NCBI RefSeq assembly: GCF_907164915.1
Contig: NC_061866.1
Coordinates: forward strand, 28,785,905-28,849,904
Source of the DNA: Impatiens glandulifera
Taxonomy: Eukaryota > Streptophyta > Magnoliopsida > Ericales > Balsaminaceae
Direction: 5' to 3'
DNA: 64,000 nt
The notes under the pieces were generated by a model, which was given only the letters and a program-made list of their open reading frames with translations, had not been told where the DNA came from and did not search any database. The position numbers and the translations under genes were made by a program. Positions 58,259 through 64,000 of this stretch are shown here, one piece after another; within the stretch, counting starts at the first letter, position 1, and the number at the start of each line of letters is the position of its first letter.

Positions 58259-58773
58259 AAAAGGGAAATCGGTTCGGACAAAGAAAACCGGTAGTTCCTC
58301 CTAAATTGTCAGATTCCAAATTTACCAAGGTATCTATGGAAGAACCGCTTGGTCTATTAGTCAGAGTAAACCGGCCGGTTACTTAGTGCATGCACCAAAT
58401 AACCGCATCGGGACGAACAACTGATATTTGACCGGTTTGGAAATAGTTTATTTCGGATTATTTGGCCTCCAAACAAAAGTGGAATAATTATCTGTGTTTG
58501 AACTTTTCTTTTCTGAAAAACTGCCTTTTCAAAGTAAAACTAGTCATACCTCAAAAGACGTGAAAATATGATATCTTTCACAGTCCAGGCCTATGACCAA
58601 CATCCTAGGCTGTAGACATGCTTATTTCATGCAAAATATTTTATCCTATGGTTAATATACATCATTACCCGTGACACACTGGATAATAAGATCATCCCTC
58701 CACTAATATATAAGTTAGGCAAACCTTAAATAAAACCATCACAAGATATAACTTATTCTCTCACCAAGACAAA
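58259..58773 (+). promoter_or_regulatory. Spacer with probable promoter of B2 aORF1
   Basis: TATATAAG at 58707-58714, about 65 bases before the ATG at 58774. No gene is seen in the spacer. Confidence 0.55.
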
Positions 58774-59514
58774 ATGTGTCAGTTTCCAAACATCCTTCAA
58801 GTGGATTTCAAATCTGCCCTAAGTACTGAACACTACGATGTCTTCAAGATGATCAAGTCACTTGAAGACACTGGTCTCCAACACTTTATAGATGACAAAC
58901 ATGTCATCTACCCTGAATCAGTACTGGAATTCTTCTACAATGCCAAGGTTTTTCGTGGAACTCCTCACTTTGACAAACATATTCAGTCAAAAGTAGGAGG
59001 GATTGTATTCGATTTCACTGAAAGTGACTTTGCAAGAAGTTTTGACCTACCAAAGCAAGGGCTGACCGACTTAGCCGAGATCTCCTTAGCCTTTGCCTGG
59101 TCAAATCAACCAGTTGATGACCACGGTGCCAAGTCACTGTTGAAAGATGAATACCAGCTTCTCAACGACGTGATCAGTCGAGGCATCCTGGGAAGGGATG
59201 TAACCAACACTTATTGTACCGCTGCTTTCAACATGATGGCCGCTATAACCACGGGTACACCGGTCAACTGGTCAAGGGTGTTGTTCGACGTCCTAATCTG
59301 GATGATTGGCGTTCGAACAGTCGGTCTCGTTCCTCAACTAAGCTGTCTGCTTCTAGAGCTTGGAGTTCCACCCTGTCCGGGCGAAGGGTTGAACCAGGCC
59401 CAGGTAATCACAAAAGAGGTCACTGACTCATTTTATGAGCGGTTTGGAAAAGCTTGGAAGAAGAAGAACCGCCACATCAACTCCAACGGTCACACCAACT
59501 CCAACGGATATTAA
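58774..59514 (+). CDS. Accessory ORF1 (aORF1) of B2
   Basis: 246 codons, open, while gag and pol of the same element are broken. It aligns with B1 aORF1 from the I-L-Q-V-D-F start through F-N-M-M-A-A-I and V-N-W-S-R to the C-P-G-E-G-L-N-Q-A-Q segment. It has a short gap after residue 100 and an Asn/His/Gly-rich C-terminal repeat (N-S-N-G-H, N-S-N-G-Y) where B1 has R-R-R-N. No signal peptide, membrane segment or known catalytic motif. Function unknown. Confidence 0.85.
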   Translation: MCQFPNILQVDFKSALSTEHYDVFKMIKSLEDTGLQHFIDDKHVIYPESVLEFFYNAKVFRGTPHFDKHIQSKVGGIVFDFTESDFARSFDLPKQGLTDLAEISLAFAWSNQPVDDHGAKSLLKDEYQLLNDVISRGILGRDVTNTYCTAAFNMMAAITTGTPVNWSRVLFDVLIWMIGVRTVGLVPQLSCLLLELGVPPCPGEGLNQAQVITKEVTDSFYERFGKAWKKKNRHINSNGHTNSNGY

Positions 59515-59965
59515 GTCACTCCTTCCTACAACCGTTCATTTTGCTGTACGCAACGGTTGTATCTTTGTTCAACTTCTTTTATGATCATCTCGTCTTGGCT
59601 TATGTTATCTTCGATTTCAATCGGTTACTTTTCTTATAACATCCGTGATTAATGAAAAGTAACATTCAATTAATGTAGTAACTCCCAACTACATGAGTAA
59701 TTACTATCCAACTAACTTAGTTACTTTTGAACTAGATTCTTACCTCGAGCTCCGGAACCGGTCAAAAGTAACCTCTTCCCAATACGTTTTGAAACCATAA
59801 ATATTCTCTTCTTTAATAAGACAAAACTGATATTCAACATTAAATGCTGATATTTTTCCTCCAAAATCAGATCTATATAAGGAACCACCCCCTAACCAAC
59901 TTAACACATCTCAAAACAAAAATTTCTTGAACTCTCTCTCTCTCTCTCCTAGAAAAGTTTGAATC
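59515..59965 (+). promoter_or_regulatory. Spacer with probable promoter of B2 aORF2
   Basis: CCTCCAAAATCAG then a TATATAAG box at 59874-59881, then a CTCTCTCTCTCTC leader (near 59933-59949) before the ATG at 59966. It corresponds closely to the B1 aORF2 promoter. An ACCGGTCAA word lies near 59757. Confidence 0.6.
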
Positions 59966-60667
59966 ATGCCGAGCCGAACTCTAGGAAACTTCTTGAGCAT
60001 CGATTTCGATTCCTGTATGGAACATTAGGATCTGGAAACCAAGGAGCTCATGTTTGAGTCCCTCATTGACACCGGTCTTCGCACCTTTCTCGAAGAATCC
60101 GGTCCCATACTTCTTCCGGATGTCAAGACCTTCTTCAGAAGTGCCTGTATAAGAGGAAACTACATTGTTTCCACAGTAAGAGATCACACCTTCTGTCTGG
60201 ATGAAAACGAGTTTGCTCAAATGTTCAACCTGCCCATAGAAGGGTTTTCCGATTTCCCAACAAGGGTGGGAAGTGCAGCGACCGACTACTCTCAAATGTT
60301 CACTGGAACCGATGTACCGGTGGAGAACTACGGGCTAAAAACCCGCCTTGCCCACCACATCCAACTCCTCCATGAGATTGTTAACCGATCTATCATTTGT
60401 CAATCTCCGAATCAACGCTACACGAAAAGAATGTTTGATATGATGACCTACATTGTTAGCAATACGCCTATCAATTGGTCATCGGTCATTTTCCAAAATC
60501 AAAAAACTATGGTGCTGACCAAGAAAGGTCTCGGATATGCTCCTCATATAAGTCGGCTCATTCTCAAATATCGTCCAGAATTTGGACCGGGCACACCAGC
60601 ATCTCCTTCAAACATTCTTGATATGGATGGGGTGGAAGAAAAGCTTTCTAGGGTAGTTATTACATAA
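59966..60667 (+). pseudogene. Accessory ORF2 (aORF2) of B2, one nonsense codon
   Basis: 233 codons with one TAG at 60026-60028 (B1 has TGG there). Otherwise open: F-E-S-L-I-D-T-G-L, V-K-T-F-F-R-S-A, an E-F-A-Q-M-F-N-L-P segment, a G-F-S-D-F-P-T segment, then F-D-M-M-T-Y-I, I-N-W-S-S, a G-Y-A-P-H-I segment and G-T-P-A-S-P-S-N. It aligns with C aORF2 over its whole length. An AATAAA polyadenylation-like signal lies near 60743. Confidence 0.82.
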
Positions 60668-61286
60668 GTTGTATCTTTATTTCTTATGTATTTCTATTTC
60701 TAAACCGATCCATGTATCGGTTTCTATATTGTACTCTTTCTTCAATAAAAATCTATTTCAGTTTCATAATCGGATCAAAAGTTGCAAAATCAGAACATCC
60801 ATCTAACTAACCGGTTAATATCGATAAATCACTTCGTATTCGTTGAAAAATCCGGTCAAAATCAAAAACCGCATCATCGCGGTTAATAAATCACATCACT
60901 TCATAAACGGTTTTAAAAAGGGACCGCCTTATATAAAACCGAAATCAAAAGACCACTCAAAATCTTTGGAGGGAAATTTCCCGCCCAAAAACTCCCGCTC
61001 AAATATCCCGCCTTTGGTTTCCCGCTTTGATTTGCCGCCAATCTTTTCCCGCCTTCGGCTTGCCGCCTTTGGCTTGCCGCCCATTGTTTGCCGCCCAATG
61101 CACTTGGAGGGAAAATTCCCGCTTAAAGATGATGGGACGGTTTGCGACGGTTGGGATTCCAAACCGCAACTATAAATAGGGTCCTTGGCCATTTTATTTC
61201 ATTCTTACGCGAAACAGCTTTCTCTCTCTAACTCTCAAACTCTCTCAAAACAGTTTTCTCTTGCCCTCTCGATTCAATCATCAACA
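60668..61286 (+). promoter_or_regulatory. Probable promoter of B2 aORF3 with E2F-like site array
   Basis: TATAAATA at 61171-61178, about 110 bases before the ATG at 61287, with CT-rich leader. Upstream, TTTCCCGCC or a near match occurs at 60977-60985, 61018-61026 and 61045-61053, with looser copies (atcccgcc, ttcccgct) near 61005 and 61116. Short GCCGCC-containing units are tandemly repeated at about 61030-61100. GGGAAATTTCCC at 60971-60982 is a perfect palindrome. The E2F label is by consensus only. Confidence 0.55.
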
Positions 61287-63963
61287 ATGGATCGCGATTC
61301 TGCACTATTCAAACATATCGTCCAGGTCGACTTTGAAGAAATCTGAGCAAACGGTTCGGCTCCGGCAAAGCAAGTCCTATCCAGGATCTCCGAGTCCGGA
61401 CTCGAATACTTCCTAGGCAGTCCGTTAGTTCTATACCAGGAAGCGGTGGAGGAATTTTTCCAAACCGTATCTCTCGCCGAAAGAACAATAACCGCAACTG
61501 TTAGCGGTCAGCAGCTAGAGTTGACAGAAGAGTCAGTTGCTGATATACTACGCCTGCCATCAGAAGGAACCAACCTCCCGTCGACCCTAGAACAAGAGAC
61601 TTTCGAAGCGGCTTGCCAAGTTCTTTCGGAAACTAAAGTTCCTATCGGGGTCTCCGGAAAGAAAACAAGTCTTCGACCGGAGTACAGACCGCTATGTGAT
61701 ATCTTCACAAAATCGGTCCAGGCTAGAGGGGGAAACTATGATAGTCTCACCCGGGCGAAAATCGAGATGCTTGCCGGTTTAGTAAACAGCATCAGAACAA
61801 ATTGGGCGAAGGACATTTTCAATAACTTTTGTGAAATGGTGAAACCGGATTCCACCCGGTCATGGGGATACGCCATCCCACTTGGGAAGATTATGCTCCA
61901 CCACAACATCAACACCGGTCTTGATGTTCTTCTTTCGTCAAGTAAAATCATAAGATCCCGCCAATTCACGGACAGGAAGAGCACAAGAAAGGTCTCCGGT
62001 TCTATAGGTGGCAGAAGGAAGAAGGGAGCCGTAAAGAAAGTAGCTCCGGTAAAAGAAAAATCCGGAGGCAAGAAAGACAAACAACCGATCGAATCTGCTG
62101 ATCCGCAGTCTGAAACACCCAATGAGGACGATTTGGCCTCCAACTCTGACCGAACAAATTCCCACAATACCGAAGAAGATCAGTCTGGTAAAGGGGAAGA
62201 CCGAATAAGCGAGGATCAATCGGCCAGTCTTGACAATGCTGATACCGGTGCAGACGGCCCTGGGGAAGAAGATGTTCACGCTAACGACAACACCCAGGAG
62301 GTGGCCGAGAATATTGTGAGCAGAATCATGGAAGAAATCAACCAGCATGGTCGCGAGGCGTCCGAAGTATTATGTCAATGGATCCGGCACCGACATCATC
62401 TATTTTACAAAGACATGCTACCGGGTCTATCCGTTGGCCAAAAATTCGAAAGGTTGATGGAGATGGAGGAGGAAGTCATCATCCTCACAAAGGCTGAAGA
62501 TGCCAAAACCGCCTTAGACCGATACGCATTAATAGAACCTCGTGCTCGGTTAATAAAACTCACCGAACACATTCAATGCCTTAGAGAAAAACACACTCCG
62601 GACACACCGAACTCCCAACTACAACTCTTGGTGTTGGAGCTGCTTGCGGTCAAGGAAAGGGAGCTGAGCGATGAAGTGGCGCGGCTTGAAGTAGTGCCCG
62701 AACGACAAGAAACGACGAACTCACTGTCTCATAGGGATGATGGCGGTCAGAACTCGATCGATGAAGTGCCAGCCTCTCCTCCAGCAGATCAGACTATCCA
62801 AATGACCGACGAAAGGACAGAGACACCTCTCACCGACACACGCGCATTTGATCAACCCAGGGATTCAGAACCGGCCATTACGGAAGAGAGGGTCATATCT
62901 ATCATAGAAGAATTTGCCAACGACGTGGTTCGACCTTGGAAGAAGAAAATTAAGAAAACCACGGTCCAAGCGGTCAAGATATCCGAGACAACAAGGGATG
63001 ATCTTGGCGAGGCGGTCAAGCGGATCACATCGGCCGAAACCAACTACGGTAATGCCGATGTACTGTACGACGCTCATCTTAAGCGAACCAAGGCCTTGGA
63101 GGATATGACTCCAAAGTTGGTGGATGACCTCGAGTCGGTTAGCAAAAAGGTGCCAGAGATGGAAACGGTCTCAAGAAAAAACCGAGCAACGGCTTACAAA
63201 GGTCGATGAGGACCTGGAGCGGTCAAGTGCCCAAGCCGGTTCAATACTCGACCGAGTCATAAGTCTTGAAGAAAAGAATACAAGTCTTGAGGAAAGGAAC
63301 ACCAAGCTTGAGGCTGACCTCAAGGCGGTCACCGAACAGGTGACTGAATTGATAAAGGCCAAACTTGCTACGGATAAAGCAACTGAGGAGGCGAATTCCC
63401 TCGCGGCCCGACAACTTCAAGATGCGCTGGACGAGGAGACGCGGAAAAAGATGGAGGCGGCATGGTCGGATGCGAACATAGCCAAACATCTGCGAAACAT
63501 AGCGGTCACCAAACCGGACATCGCAAAAACCATGGCGGCAACACAAGCCGAAGATGCTAAGCGGCTACAAGCTCAGAAACAATTGTACGAGGATTATGCA
63601 AAGATTCACAAGAAGTCCTAGGCGGTTGTCTCATCATCGGCTCCGGCCACACGTAAAAGGAAAGCTCCTTCAAAAAAAGAGCAAGTCAACATACTGCTGA
63701 ACAGAATCACCGAGACAGTTGTTGACCCTCCGCTCAACCTAGCTTTGCACACTGAGGATGATTTCGAAGAAGATGATCAGCCACAACTCACAAGACAGCG
63801 GGTTTTAGATGCGGTTCCAATCAGAACGATCGGTCAACCATTCCCTTCTCACACGGACACCTCAGGAGCTGGAGGTTCCTCTTCAAGGCCGGATCAACCG
63901 GCTAAGGGACAACCAACCGATGAACTGATGGAACAATTCCTGCCGTCCAGAGCGAAGAAATAG
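61287..63963 (+). pseudogene. Accessory ORF3 (aORF3) of B2, long coiled-coil protein, lightly damaged
   Basis: About 890 codons from the ATG at 61287. A TGA at 61344-61346 is followed by one open frame to 63207. A one-base shift at the A-run near 63175-63182 moves to the +1 frame, which runs to a TAG at 63619-63621 and then to the final stop at 63961-63963. N-terminal accessory fold: V-Q-V-D-F-E-E, G-L-E-Y-F-L, V-E-E-F-F, L-P-S-E-G and R-P-E-Y. Then a basic K-K/S patch near 62015-62080, an acidic Ser/Asp/Glu region, helical segments, a coiled coil near 63210-63450 (S-L-E-E-K-N-T-S-L-E-E-R-N-T heptads) and a disordered C-terminus with an R-K-R-K patch near 63655. The length and charge suggest a nuclear or scaffolding protein, but this is a guess. 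Confidence 0.78.
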
Positions 63964-64000
63964 GGGCTTTCTTTACTTTTATTTTCGGTTCTTATAAAGT
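63964..64000 (+). other. End of window inside B2
   Basis: 37 bases after the aORF3 stop, T-rich. No polypurine tract or LTR start is reached. Confidence 0.8.

Larger units (their letters stand above)
51962..64000 (+). mobile_element. Ty1/copia retrotransposon B2, extends past the window
   Basis: 5' LTR, primer site, gag and pol with nonsense codons, then aORF1, aORF2 and aORF3. No 3' LTR is reached by 64000, so the element exceeds 12 kb. It is close kin to B1: gag, pol, aORF1 and aORF2 align throughout. It inserted in the LINE fragment to the right of B1. Confidence 0.93.

Noticed and set aside
58774..59514. Reading aORF1 as an envelope glycoprotein
   Set aside because: There is no signal peptide, no membrane segment and no fusion-peptide-like stretch in B1 or B2. 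Only the position after pol matches envelope-like genes.
58774..63963. Claim that the accessory ORFs are under stronger selection than gag-pol in B2
   Set aside because: aORF1 is open, but aORF2 has one stop and aORF3 two stops plus a frameshift. With eight stops in about 5 kb of gag-pol, one open 740-base ORF is not a significant excess.

Overview
This window looks like intergenic sequence from a flowering plant, probably a eudicot. The background is very AT-rich. It is packed with Ty1/copia LTR retrotransposons primed by initiator-Met tRNA, and it also holds plant L1-type LINE and Ty3/gypsy fragments. I see one plausible host gene, a small cysteine-rich thionin-like gene with an intron. The species cannot be named from the sequence. 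Two runs of exactly 500 N (5881-6380 and 40392-40891) are scaffold gaps, so the window is three contigs whose order and orientation are not proven by the bases.

Layout. (1) 1-5880: copia copy A1 on the minus strand (LTR 2601-4187, decayed gag and pol) and its host flank. (2) 6381-15987: copia copy A2 on the plus strand (truncated 5' LTR, decayed gag-pol, one accessory ORF, 3' LTR). (3) 15988-23280: host flank with a LINE 3' fragment, the thionin-like gene and a long AT-rich stretch. (4) 23280-28274: gypsy fragments in both orientations, then a minus-strand copia derivative C made of an LTR start plus two accessory ORFs and no gag-pol. (5) 28275-40391: host flank, complete copia copy A3 (29824-40328, TSD TAGTG) carrying a 478-bp solo LTR of another family inside its RNase H region, and the start of the right flank. 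(6) 40892-64000: a LINE interrupted first by copia B1 (42839 to about 51460, open gag and pol, 3' end deleted) and again by copia B2 (51962 to beyond the window, over 12 kb).

Two results stand out. First, A1, A2 and A3 are copies of one insertion event: they share target-site bases and host flanks, and their 5' LTRs resemble each other more than their own 3' LTRs. This is either segmental duplication or unresolved haplotypes. Second, these copia elements carry up to three accessory ORFs (here aORF1, aORF2, aORF3) between pol and the 3' LTR. The three are paralogous to one another, and each has its own TATA box and leader. aORF3 promoters contain E2F-like sites in two different elements. In family A, palindromic TTAGAC/GTCTAA motifs fill both the LTR U3 and the internal promoter.

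How the genes fit together: gag forms the particle; pol supplies protease, integrase, reverse transcriptase and RNase H and is encoded in the +1 frame relative to gag; the LTRs supply promoter and polyadenylation signals. The accessory proteins have no function I can recognise. Their separate promoters suggest expression apart from the genomic RNA. Only B1 has uninterrupted gag and pol, and it lacks a 3' LTR.
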